Below, piece by piece: positions 1 through 7,015 of a DNA stretch of 50,332 nucleotides (positions are counted from its first letter, which is position 1; every line of letters starts with the position of its first letter). Location: NCBI GenBank assembly GCA_016795385.1, contig JAEUHI010000024.1:1-50332 (forward strand), in the 5' to 3' direction. Below the pieces are notes generated by a model, which did no database searches, had not been told where the DNA came from, and was given only the letters and a program-made list of their open reading frames with translations. The position numbers and the translations under genes are program-made. This DNA is from Verrucomicrobiales bacterium (GTDB taxonomy: Bacteria; Verrucomicrobiota; Verrucomicrobiia; Verrucomicrobiales; DEV007).

Positions 1-188
1 TGGAAGTGATTGGGCATCAGGCAGTAGGTGATCACCCGCACGCCGGCGAAGGCCTCCTGGTTGCGGAGGATCTTGCGGAAGACCTCCTTTTCCTTGGTGC
101 CAAAGACCTTCCGCCGGTCCACGACGCGGGAGAAGACGTGATAATAGGAGCGGCCAATTCCGGTTAGTCGAGTTTTTGCGCCATGCAT
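1..188 (-). CDS. REP-associated tyrosine (Y1/HUH) transposase, N-terminal part
   Basis: The reading frame runs off the left edge, so only about the first 63 residues are present. The translation begins MHGAKTRLTGIGRSYYHV and continues through SRVVDRR to YCLMPNHF. The LTGIGRSYYHV-SRVVDRR opening and the CLMPNHF(H) motif are typical of the IS200-like/REP-associated (RAYT) transposase family, where the HUH histidines bind metal and a downstream tyrosine nicks single-stranded DNA. That catalytic tyrosine would lie outside the window. I chose the ATG whose complement is 186-188; no clear Shine-Dalgarno is visible. RAYTs are usually single-copy domesticated enzymes linked to REP palindromes. GC-rich palindromes do occur near 41.3 kb, but a link is only inference. 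Confidence 0.85.
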   Translation of the reverse strand, partial: MHGAKTRLTGIGRSYYHVFSRVVDRRKVFGTKEKEVFRKILRNQEAFAGVRVITYCLMPNHF

Positions 189-313
189 TTCTTGATCATG
201 ATGCCAAAGATGTCGCGCCGCAAATAATTTGTCTGAAAAATTCTCGCAGCAGTCAGCAATTTCGCTTTCCACTTGGGTGAAGTTGCTGCTGTGGTATCCT
301 ATTGGCCTAACCC

Positions 314-1066
314 ATGAACGACGCCCCACCTCCGCTTTATCCGCAGGCCTCTCACCCGTATGCGCAGCCTGCTCCGGCCGGTCCGCCTCCGCGCAAATCG
401 GGTTGTGCGATCGGCGGGGTGGGATGTGGGCTTGGTTGTTTGCTTGCCCTGGGGGTCATGATTGCACTGGTGGTATTTGGCGCGATCGCTGCGAAAAACT
501 ATTTCGGCAAAGTGGTGAACGAATACACCGCAACGGAGTATGTGCCGCTTGAGACCCCGCAAGCCACTCCGGAGCAGGTTTCTTCGGCGGTGGAGAAGTT
601 TGACGCGTTCCGTGCAGGGATGGCGGCTGGAGGAACTCCCGAGCCCCTCACTCTCACAGGTGAAGAGCTCAATCTCATCCTCTGGAATCATCCGAACTTC
701 ACTGACGTTGCGGGTAAAACGAACGTCTCGATCGAGGGCGACGTGCTCACGAGCGAAGTCAGCATCAGCTTTGATGAGTTCCCTCTGCCGGAGGGGTTCG
801 TCGGAGATGCCTTGAAAGGCAAATATTTCAACGGAGAAGTCTCAGTGAAGCTCGGCATGGCCGCCGGTCGACCCGCGCTCTATGTGGACGGCCTTTCGGT
901 CAATGGTGCGGCCGTTCCGGAGGCATTCCTATCGGGTCTGCGGGCCCAAAACCTCCTCGAAGATGCGTCTAAAAATCCGGAAGCGACAGCCTTCTTCGAG
1001 CGGATCGAAGACCTCCGGGTCGAGGACGGAACGCTCACGATCGTCCCCAAAGCAAAGATCCCCTAG
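314..1066 (+). CDS. hypothetical single-pass membrane protein
   Basis: 250 residues. The first 30 are rich in Pro, Tyr and Ala (a flexible cytoplasmic-type leader), followed by one long hydrophobic, Gly-rich segment at about residues 32-60 (GCGLGCLLALGVMIALVVFG) that reads as a transmembrane helix or uncleaved signal anchor. The remainder, about 185 residues, is soluble and acidic, with a regular alternation of charged and hydrophobic residues consistent with beta structure, and would be extracytoplasmic. I recognise no catalytic motif and cannot name the family. It is convergent with the FmdB-type gene 21 bases downstream and divergent from the transposase upstream. Proteins with this Pro-rich leader plus single helix plus globular domain are common in Verrucomicrobia and usually unannotated. 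Confidence 0.75.
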   Translation: MNDAPPPLYPQASHPYAQPAPAGPPPRKSGCAIGGVGCGLGCLLALGVMIALVVFGAIAAKNYFGKVVNEYTATEYVPLETPQATPEQVSSAVEKFDAFRAGMAAGGTPEPLTLTGEELNLILWNHPNFTDVAGKTNVSIEGDVLTSEVSISFDEFPLPEGFVGDALKGKYFNGEVSVKLGMAAGRPALYVDGLSVNGAAVPEAFLSGLRAQNLLEDASKNPEATAFFERIEDLRVEDGTLTIVPKAKIP

Positions 1067-1087
1067 TCAGAAGGTGATCCGGTGCGA

Positions 1088-1342
1088 TCAAAGCTTTTCG
1101 TAAGTCCCTTGATCGCGCTTCTCGAGGACGGTAAAACCCGCCTTCTTCGCATCGCTCACCGAGAGCGGCTTCGAGATTTTGGGCGAGGCCACGCTCTTGG
1201 AAACCAACTTCTTCACCGGGTTCCGGCACAAGGGGCAGGCATCGAGCGGAGGCCTGCTCAAGGGACGCCGCAGCTCGAATCCCTTCTTGCAGATGCGACA
1301 GCCTTTTTCGGGGTCGGTCGTGATGTATTCGTAGAGCGGCAT
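1088..1342 (-). CDS. FmdB-family zinc ribbon protein
   Basis: 84 residues beginning MPLYEYITTD, the hallmark opening of FmdB-type putative regulatory proteins (usually MPxYEYxC). Two CxxC pairs, Cys15/Cys18 and Cys36/Cys39, form the expected zinc ribbon. The spacing between pairs is close to the family norm. The tail is basic and of low complexity. Function in the family is poorly defined (proposed transcriptional or assembly role), so I name only the fold. It lies downstream of rpsN on the same strand but is separated from it by a strong intrinsic terminator, so it is probably transcribed separately. Confidence 0.85.
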   Translation of the reverse strand: MPLYEYITTDPEKGCRICKKGFELRRPLSRPPLDACPLCRNPVKKLVSKSVASPKISKPLSVSDAKKAGFTVLEKRDQGTYEKL

Positions 1343-1395
1343 GAAATCAATATCCTACCGATGAGAAGGCTTTCAACTCCCGATGCCGGCACACG

Positions 1396-1423
1396 AAAAA
1401 AGCGGAGTCGCAAGACTCCGCTT
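1396..1423 (-). terminator. Rho-independent terminator of rpsN
   Basis: On the minus strand a perfect 10-bp stem (AAGCGGAGTC / GACTCCGCTT) with a 4-base loop is followed directly by a run of U residues (the A run at 1396-1401 on the plus strand). It sits 35 bases after the rpsN stop codon, exactly where a terminator for rpsN is expected. Confidence 0.9.
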
Positions 1424-1457
1424 CCCGGGGGTGTTTGGTGGGCAACCAGGAAACCAA

Positions 1458-1727
1458 TCACCAGCTGGATTTGGTCACTCCGGGGATCATCCCGTTCGAG
1501 GCCATTTCACGGAAAGTGATACGCGACATCTTGAAACGACGGATGAAACCACGGCGACGACCGGTCACCTCGCAACGATTGACGAGGCGGGTGGGGCTCG
1601 CGTCACGCGGGAGCATGGTGAGACCGTCGTAGTCTTTTTCAGCCTTGAGCTTCGCACGAAGCTTGGCGTATTTTGCTACGGTGCGTGCCTTGCGCGCGTT
1701 TCGGGTGATCCAACTCTGTTTTGCCAT
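1458..1727 (-). CDS. rpsN: 30S ribosomal protein S14
   Basis: 89 residues starting [14 protein letters not shown] and ending in the conserved S14 block [20 protein letters not shown] followed by FRE. This is a component of the small ribosomal subunit head, bound to 16S rRNA near the A and P sites. The length and the single cysteine show the long, zinc-independent (C-minus) form rather than the 61-residue zinc-binding form. It stands alone, outside the usual spc ribosomal operon, and is closed by its own terminator, which suggests a separate promoter in the 96-bp region shared with the divergent gene at 1824. The identification is firm. Confidence 0.97.
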   Translation of the reverse strand: MAKQSWITRNARKARTVAKYAKLRAKLKAEKDYDGLTMLPRDASPTRLVNRCEVTGRRRGFIRRFKMSRITFREMASNGMIPGVTKSSW

Positions 1728-1823
1728 GGTGGGGCGGGAATTTTACGCCATTTGGCAAGGATTCAAGTGGAAATTCAACATTTCGCCTCGTCACGAACGC
1801 TTCTTTTGTGCTTCCCTTCAAAC

Positions 1824-2585
1824 ATGAAACTCCATTCCTGTCTCTTTTTTCTGCTTTCTGGCCTCGTTCTGATCACCCCGTTTGCCGGGAAGGGGCAGGA
1901 TTCCACGGAACCGGGCGAGGAAAAGGACTGGTTGGAGTTTTATTACGAAAATCCCACGCCGGACCGTTTCGTCGCGCAGATGAAGGATTGGGCCACCGAC
2001 GGTACGCTCGACAACGATCACGCCAAGCCGGCGCTCATCGCCTTTATCAGCCAAATCATCCGTCAGAACCGCGACAAGCTTGCCGACTGGTACTCTGGCC
2101 TCGCTGGTCTCGAGCCCCCTCAGATGCAGGTCATGCTCACGGCAATGCTCTTTTCCCGCACGACCGAGGCGGATGAGATCCTCAAGGAACAATTCGGACA
2201 AGCTTACGAGGATCAGAAACAGGAGACGCAGAAGATTCTCGAGATGCCTCTCGACAAGCGCGATACGGTGGACATGCTCTGGGGATTCTACTACGCGACG
2301 GGCTCCCCGGAGCCGATCCGTAGACTCATCTACTGCTTCCGGTTTGTGAACGCTCCGGACAAGCCGGATGGCGTTGCCGTCCCCGAAGGATACGTCCCGC
2401 TCTACAAGGAATTGCCGGCCTTCGCCCACAATTCCCTCGTCGCCAATGGCGAGAGACACCCGCGCGTGGTTGAGATCCTCCAAGTTCTCCTCGAGAAAGA
2501 CGAAAGTCTCCTCGACATGGAGAAGGCGGGGATCCGCGAGGTGCTCAAGGAGCTCGGGCAACTCGCACCCGGGAAGGAAGCCTGA
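1824..2585 (+). CDS. exported hypothetical protein, helical
   Basis: 253 residues. Residues 1-25 (MKLHSCLFFLLSGLVLITPF then AGKGQ) form a typical Sec signal peptide, which decides the start at 1824 rather than further upstream in the open frame. The mature part is acidic and predicted helical, with repeated aromatic and charged segments (DWLEFYYENPTPDRF, LIAFISQIIRQN, MLWGFYYATGS) that resemble a helical-repeat scaffold. No catalytic motif is visible and I do not recognise the family. The gene ends 2 bases from the convergent sugar kinase gene, with no visible intervening terminator. Confidence 0.8.
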   Translation: MKLHSCLFFLLSGLVLITPFAGKGQDSTEPGEEKDWLEFYYENPTPDRFVAQMKDWATDGTLDNDHAKPALIAFISQIIRQNRDKLADWYSGLAGLEPPQMQVMLTAMLFSRTTEADEILKEQFGQAYEDQKQETQKILEMPLDKRDTVDMLWGFYYATGSPEPIRRLIYCFRFVNAPDKPDGVAVPEGYVPLYKELPAFAHNSLVANGERHPRVVEILQVLLEKDESLLDMEKAGIREVLKELGQLAPGKEA

Positions 2586-2587
2586 TC

Positions 2588-3685
2588 TCAGCGCACGACG
2601 CGGGCCCCGCCGCCGGAGACGACCTTTTTCACCTCGCTGAGCGAAGCCATCGTGGTGTCGCCGGGGGTGGTCATGGCGAGAGCGCCGTGGGCGGCACCAT
2701 ATTGCACGGCCTTTTCCGGATCGTTTGACTCGAGAAAGCCGTAGACGAGGCCCGAGGCGAAGCTGTCTCCACCGCCGACTCGGTCCATGATTTCGAGATT
2801 CGGGTAGGCGTTCGACTCATAGAACTTGCCGTCGTGCCAGCAGATCGCGGCCCAGTCATTGATCGTCGCGGTGTGGACCTCGCGGAGGGTGGTGGCGGTG
2901 GCCTTGAAATTCGGGAATTCCTTCACCGCCGTTTCGATCATCTTCTTGAAGTTCGTCACGTCGATGCCGCGGACGTTCTCGTCGACGCCCTCGACCTCGA
3001 AGCCGAGCGAGGCGGTGAAGTCCTCTTCGTTGCCGATCATCACATCGACATACTTGGCGATCTCGCGATTCACCTCCTGAGCCTTGGCGAGGCCGCCAAT
3101 GGAACTCCAGAGGGAAGGACGGTAGTTCAGGTCGTAGCTGACGATGGTCCCGTATTTCTGCGCGGCTTTGCAGGCCTCGATCGTGAGCTGGGCGGTGGTT
3201 TCGCTCAGGGCGGCGAAGATGCCTCCCGTGTGGAACCAACGGGCGCCGTGCTTGCCGAAAATCTCATCCCAGTCGAAATCGCCGGGTTTCATCTGGCTCG
3301 CGGCGGTGTTGGCGCGATCGGGGCAGCCCACGGCACCCCGGATGCCGAAGCCACGCTCGGTGAAATTCAGGCCATTGCGGACATCGCGGCCGATTCCATC
3401 ATACTTCTTCCACTGGATGAAACGGGTATCGACGCCGCCCTGGAGGATGAAATCCTCGATGAGCCGGCCCACCGGGTTGTCGGCGAAGGAGGTGATGACT
3501 CCGGCACGGAGTCCGAAGCATCGGCGCAGACCGCGGGTGACGTTGTACTCGCCCCCACCTTCCCAAGCCGTGAACTGGCGGGCGGTGTGGATGCGGCCCT
3601 CGCCGGGATCAAGGCGGAGCATGACTTCGCCCATGGAAAGGCAATCGTAGGCGACTTCGGAGGCGGGTTTGATCGTGAGTGGCAT
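2588..3685 (-). CDS. PfkB-family sugar kinase, probably 2-keto-3-deoxygluconate kinase-like
   Basis: 365 residues of ribokinase/PfkB fold. The N-terminal GGGEYNVTRGLRR block corresponds to the sugar-binding motif (GGxxxNvA), and the C-terminal RVGGGDSFASGLVYG block (about residues 302-316) is PfkB signature 2 with the catalytic base Asp at about 307 and the anion hole. The enzyme transfers the ATP gamma-phosphate to a sugar or sugar-acid hydroxyl. The overall pattern, including MGEVMLRLDPGE near the start, resembles 2-dehydro-3-deoxygluconokinases, but substrate cannot be fixed from sequence. A 2-hydroxyacid dehydrogenase lies just upstream on the same strand, with the HicAB pair between them, so a shared sugar-acid pathway is possible but unproven. 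Confidence 0.88.
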   Translation of the reverse strand: MPLTIKPASEVAYDCLSMGEVMLRLDPGEGRIHTARQFTAWEGGGEYNVTRGLRRCFGLRAGVITSFADNPVGRLIEDFILQGGVDTRFIQWKKYDGIGRDVRNGLNFTERGFGIRGAVGCPDRANTAASQMKPGDFDWDEIFGKHGARWFHTGGIFAALSETTAQLTIEACKAAQKYGTIVSYDLNYRPSLWSSIGGLAKAQEVNREIAKYVDVMIGNEEDFTASLGFEVEGVDENVRGIDVTNFKKMIETAVKEFPNFKATATTLREVHTATINDWAAICWHDGKFYESNAYPNLEIMDRVGGGDSFASGLVYGFLESNDPEKAVQYGAAHGALAMTTPGDTTMASLSEVKKVVSGGGARVVR

Positions 3686-3760
3686 GGTGGGTGGGGGAGT
3701 TAAAATCGGGATTGGGGAAAGTCAAAACGAAGAAACCGGTCGTCCGACGGGAATCCGGGT

Positions 3761-3985
3761 TCAGACCAGTTCGCGCATCGGACGCGTTTTCGGAGCAGGA
3801 AGGTCCTGCCCTCGCTCGGAGATCAGCCTTTCCCACTCATCAATGGCATCCTGGAGTTCACGGGCGACCTCGATCGGGTCGTCACCGTGGATGCCTCCAA
3901 AGAACAGGTCGGGGCACCAGCCGATGTAGCACTGGTCCTCTTCCGACCAAGAGACCCAGCGATGGTAAATGTCGGTAGGTTTCAT
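3761..3985 (-). CDS. hicB: HicB-type antitoxin
   Basis: 74 residues: MKPTDIYHRWVSWSEEDQCY followed by IGWCPDLFFGGIHGDDPIEV and then AREL-DAIDEWE. This is the partial RNase-H-like fold of HicB antitoxins (substrate-mimicking sheet with a WSEED and CPDL core), which binds and blocks HicA and autoregulates the operon. The start ATG overlaps the stop of the upstream hicA by four bases (ATGA, 3982-3985), showing translational coupling. No C-terminal DNA-binding HTH or ribbon-helix-helix is obvious in the short tail, so DNA binding may rely on the complex. It is the second gene of the pair, in the classical hicA-hicB order. Confidence 0.85.
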   Translation of the reverse strand: MKPTDIYHRWVSWSEEDQCYIGWCPDLFFGGIHGDDPIEVARELQDAIDEWERLISERGQDLPAPKTRPMRELV

Positions 3986-4179
3986 CTCCGGTTTGTCTCT
4001 TCGATCGCGGCGCGGACTTGCTTCTCCTGATAGGGCTTCGCGTCGGCACCGCTCTTGCCGGAAATCGTAACACCGATTCCTTTCGGGTGCTGGAAATTTC
4101 GATGGCTTCCTTTGCCGCCGCGATTTCGGAAGCCCGCTTTTTCGAGATCCTCGATCAGCTGGCGGACCTTCCTTGGCAT
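3982..4179 (-). CDS. hicA: HicA-type mRNA interferase toxin
   Basis: 65 residues with the hallmark HicA core: VRQLIEDLEKAGF, then GGKGSHRNFQHP, with the catalytic His in GSHRNF, and a C-terminal helix. HicA uses a double-stranded-RNA-binding-like fold to cleave mRNAs and tmRNA when freed from HicB. The length is normal and no disruption is visible, so the toxin looks intact. Order hicA then hicB with a four-base overlap matches the type II family. It begins 4 bases downstream of the stop of the hydroxyacid dehydrogenase gene, so it may be read through from it. Confidence 0.9.
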   Translation of the reverse strand: MPRKVRQLIEDLEKAGFRNRGGKGSHRNFQHPKGIGVTISGKSGADAKPYQEKQVRAAIEETNRR

Positions 4180-4182
4180 CGC

Positions 4183-5157
4183 TCAGAACTTGTTGGCCTG
4201 GATGAAATCGGGATTGCCCGACAGGTAATTGATCAGGTTGTGGGTCGCCCGCAAGGCCTGGCGTTCCACGCTCTCGTAGGTCCGTGAGGCGATGTGGCTG
4301 GTGATGACGCAATTCGGCGCGTCGAAGAGCGGATGTCCGGCGCGGGGCGGCTCTTCGTCGAGGACATCGGCGCCGTAGCCGCCGACCTTGCCGCTCACGA
4401 GCGCCTCGCGGATGTCGTCGGTCTCGACGAGCTCGCCGCGGGCGCAGTTCAGCACGACGACCCCGTCCTTCATTTCCGCGATCTTTTCCTTGTTGATCAT
4501 GCCTCGGGTGTTCTCGTCGAGGAAGCAATGCAGGCTGACGACGTTCGCTTCGAGAAGGACTTCATCCATCGTCGCGCAACGTTTCACGCCGTGTTCGGCG
4601 GCGAAAGCTTCGTCGAAATAGGGATCGTAGGCGATCACCGACATGCCGAAGGCCTTGGCGCGCGTCGCGACCTCCTTGCCGATGCGACCGAGTCCGATGA
4701 TGCCCATGGTGCTACCGAGGATTTCATGCCCGACCGGCTTCTTCCAGCCGGCGACCCACTTGCCGGCGGAGACATCGACGGCGTTTTCGATGATCTTCTT
4801 CGTGATACCGAGGAGCAGTCCGAAGGTATGCTCGGCCACGGTGGTGTGGTTGACTCCGGGCGTGTTCAGCACGGGCAGCTTTCGCTCGGTCGCATGGGCC
4901 ACGTCGATCTTGTCGAGCCCGATCCCGTATTTGCTGATGACCTTGAGACGGGGGAGTGATTTCTCAATCACGGCGCGGGTGATCGCGTCGTCGCCGCAAA
5001 GGAAAGCGTCGAATTCTCCGGACAGTTCCAGCATGGCCGATTCCGGCAGCGGGCCGCGCTCGCGGACGATCTCGAATCCCTGGGATTCGAGGAGCGCATG
5101 GTGGGGGCCGGGGGTGTCCTGGTAACTGGTGGTGGAGAGCAAAATTCGGGTTGTCAT
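4183..5157 (-). CDS. D-2-hydroxyacid dehydrogenase (phosphoglycerate dehydrogenase-like)
   Basis: 324 residues from the chosen ATG (MTTRILLSTT); a TTG four codons upstream is possible but less likely. The NAD-binding Rossmann motif GIIGLGRIGKE is central, followed by the family active-site residues: Arg in NCARGELVETD, the following Glu region (DVLDEEPP), and His in ITSHIASRTYESV. These catalyse reversible NAD(P)-dependent oxidation of a D-2-hydroxyacid. The length fits the short class without a C-terminal ACT regulatory domain, unlike full-length SerA. Substrate might be 3-phosphoglycerate or another 2-hydroxyacid; the nearby sugar kinase leaves open a sugar-acid role. I do not assign serA for that reason. 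Confidence 0.88.
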   Translation of the reverse strand: MTTRILLSTTSYQDTPGPHHALLESQGFEIVRERGPLPESAMLELSGEFDAFLCGDDAITRAVIEKSLPRLKVISKYGIGLDKIDVAHATERKLPVLNTPGVNHTTVAEHTFGLLLGITKKIIENAVDVSAGKWVAGWKKPVGHEILGSTMGIIGLGRIGKEVATRAKAFGMSVIAYDPYFDEAFAAEHGVKRCATMDEVLLEANVVSLHCFLDENTRGMINKEKIAEMKDGVVVLNCARGELVETDDIREALVSGKVGGYGADVLDEEPPRAGHPLFDAPNCVITSHIASRTYESVERQALRATHNLINYLSGNPDFIQANKF

Positions 5158-5235
5158 GGCGAGGGGCAACGGTTAGCGAGAGGTCGGGCGAAAACAAGGC
5201 CCAAGTTGAGCCCTTTCCCAACCCTTTTCCCGACC

Positions 5236-5499
5236 ATGGAAGACACCCCGGAACGCGATTTCGGTCCCCAACCGCTTGATGCCCTCCTCACCGAATTGGG
5301 CTTGGAAAACCACGCTCTCGTTTCTGCCAGCACCGAGCAGTTGACGCACAAACAGGTCCAGAAAGCGCGCAAGGGCCGGTATATCACGATCAACATCCAG
5401 CGTAAGGTCTTGAAAGCGCTGAACGCCGCCGTCCCGGCCGGGGAGGATGGCCAAAAGCCCGTTCATGAGCTCGGCCAACTCTTCAATTACCGGCCTTGA
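5236..5499 (+). CDS. hypothetical small protein, helix-turn-helix-like
   Basis: 87 residues starting at the ATG inside CCGACCATGG (MEDTPERDFG). The centre reads HALVSASTEQLTHKQVQKAR then KGRYITINIQRKVLKALNAA, which has the cadence of a helix-turn-helix protein with a Lys/Arg-rich recognition region. It ends 11 bases before the Rrf2 regulator start, so the two are probably cotranscribed. I do not recognise a named family; small proteins with this LTHKQVQKARKGR block appear to be a verrucomicrobial conserved hypothetical, but that statement is from memory of similar genomes rather than a search. A DNA-binding role is inference. Confidence 0.7.
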   Translation: MEDTPERDFGPQPLDALLTELGLENHALVSASTEQLTHKQVQKARKGRYITINIQRKVLKALNAAVPAGEDGQKPVHELGQLFNYRP

Positions 5500-5510
5500 T
5501 CGACCGCGCC

Positions 5511-5939
5511 ATGCAGTTTTCCAAAAAAGCCGACTACGCCCTCCGCGCCATGGCCATCCTTGCGGCTTTGCCGCCGGACCGCACCCTCCAGGCGCAGGAA
5601 CTCGCCGAAAGCGGCAAGATCCCGATCAAATTCCTCGAACAGATCCTCCTCGTCCTGAAACGCGCCGGCTTGCTCCGCAGCAAGAGGGGGGTCGGGGGCG
5701 GCTATCGGCTTGGTCGCGAGAGCCGGCTCATCACGGTCGCCGACATCGTCGAGTCCGTCGATGGAGAGCTCATGCGGTTTCTCGAAGCCAAAGGATATCC
5801 CGACTTCCCCGGTTCGCGTGGCATCCAGCGTTGCCTGTCCGAAGCCGGCGAGGCGACGAACCGGAAGTTTCGTGAAACCAGCCTCGAAGACCTCATCCGG
5901 CCGGACGTCGCGGACGCGATGGTGGGGTATGGGATTTGA
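5511..5939 (+). CDS. Rrf2-family transcriptional regulator
   Basis: 142 residues starting MQFSKKADYALRAMAILAAL, the typical Rrf2 opening. The winged helix continues with a recognition helix (IPIKFLEQILLVLKRAGLL) and wing (RSKRGVGGGYRLGR), then the usual ITVADIVESVDG segment. Rrf2 proteins such as IscR and NsrR sense Fe-S status or nitric oxide through three cysteines in the C-terminal third. Here only one Cys (RCLSE) is present in the whole protein, so it cannot hold an IscR-like cluster and must use another signal or none. The start at 5511 is preferred over a GTG/ATG slightly upstream because MQFSKK is the family start. Confidence 0.9.
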   Translation: MQFSKKADYALRAMAILAALPPDRTLQAQELAESGKIPIKFLEQILLVLKRAGLLRSKRGVGGGYRLGRESRLITVADIVESVDGELMRFLEAKGYPDFPGSRGIQRCLSEAGEATNRKFRETSLEDLIRPDVADAMVGYGI

Positions 5940-6007
5940 TCGCGGGCACGAGGCACGGGGACGTAAATGCGGGGGGCCTTGAGTTGGAGTTGGGGTATCG
6001 TTCTGCC

Positions 6008-6943
6008 ATGAACCGACGTTCCCTCTTCCGACTCGCCGCCGGAGCCTCCGGATTGGCTGCCCTGCCTTCAATCGCTCAAGAAAACGCCGCCCCCTCTTTC
6101 CGCTTTCTCTTCGCCACCGATATCCACGTCCAGCCCGAGCGCGGGGCAGGGGAGGGGTGGAAACAATGCGTGGCAAAGATGAACTCGGTCGCGGCCGCTC
6201 CGGCGACCAAGTCGGACTTTCTCATCACCGGCGGAGACCTCATCATGGATGCGCTCGAGGTCGGCATTGACCGGGCCAAGCTCGAATGGACCCTCTTCGA
6301 TGAGGGATTGAAGACTCTTGAATTGCCCGCCTACCACACGATCGGAAATCACGACGTCGTCGGCTGGTCCTCGAAGGCCGTTGTCGATCCGGGACATCAG
6401 GACTACGGGAAAAAGCTCTTCGCGGACCGTTATGGCGAGGGGAAAACCTACCGGAGCTTCGACCATGGGGGCTGGCATTTTGTGCTGCTCGATTCGATCG
6501 GACGCAACACCACGACGGGCGACTATGAAGGACGCGTGGATGACGACCAACTCTCCTGGCTCGAGAACGATCTGGCGAAAGCCGGAAAGGACACGCCGGT
6601 CGTCCTCGTCTCGCACATCCCGTTTTACTCTGTCTGGCATCAGGTGATCAAAGGCCCCTCTTTCGCCCTCGACGGCAAGGCGCTCGTCGCCAATGTGTTT
6701 GAATTCCGCAAGCTGCTCGAGGCTCACAACGTGAAGCTGGTGCTGTCCGGTCACGGCCACGTCCTCGAGAAAATCGAGATCGGCAAGACGCGTTACATCC
6801 AAGGCGGCGCCGTCTCCGGGATGTGGTGGAAGGGGCCCGTCTACGGAAATCCGGAGGGTTTCGGGGTGATCGAATGCCGCGCCGATGGGAGCTTCGAATA
6901 TGCTTACCAATCCTTCGATTGGCAGGTCCGCCCGGAGGCCTGA
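6008..6943 (+). CDS. exported calcineurin-like metallophosphoesterase
   Basis: 311 residues. The N-terminus MNRRSLFRLAAGASGLAALP has a twin-arginine followed by a hydrophobic stretch, which fits Tat export. The dinuclear metal site motifs appear in order: TDIHVQ (DxH), GGDLIMD (GD), IGNHDVVGW (GNHD), SHIPFYS (H) and SGHGHVLE (GHxH). The enzyme should hydrolyse phosphomonoesters or phosphodiesters in the periplasm. The substrate cannot be read from sequence. The fold is complete, with the usual C-terminal beta strands around GGAVSGMWWKG. The next genes on the strand are the DUF1549/DUF1553-DUF1501 pair, 72 bases away, which may share its transcript. Confidence 0.92.
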   Translation: MNRRSLFRLAAGASGLAALPSIAQENAAPSFRFLFATDIHVQPERGAGEGWKQCVAKMNSVAAAPATKSDFLITGGDLIMDALEVGIDRAKLEWTLFDEGLKTLELPAYHTIGNHDVVGWSSKAVVDPGHQDYGKKLFADRYGEGKTYRSFDHGGWHFVLLDSIGRNTTTGDYEGRVDDDQLSWLENDLAKAGKDTPVVLVSHIPFYSVWHQVIKGPSFALDGKALVANVFEFRKLLEAHNVKLVLSGHGHVLEKIEIGKTRYIQGGAVSGMWWKGPVYGNPEGFGVIECRADGSFEYAYQSFDWQVRPEA

Positions 6944-7015
6944 CCCGATCTTACGCTGAAAAGATCACGTTTTTCCGCCCGACGACATCCGGGGCATCCG
7001 GGTGCACGTTTTCCG

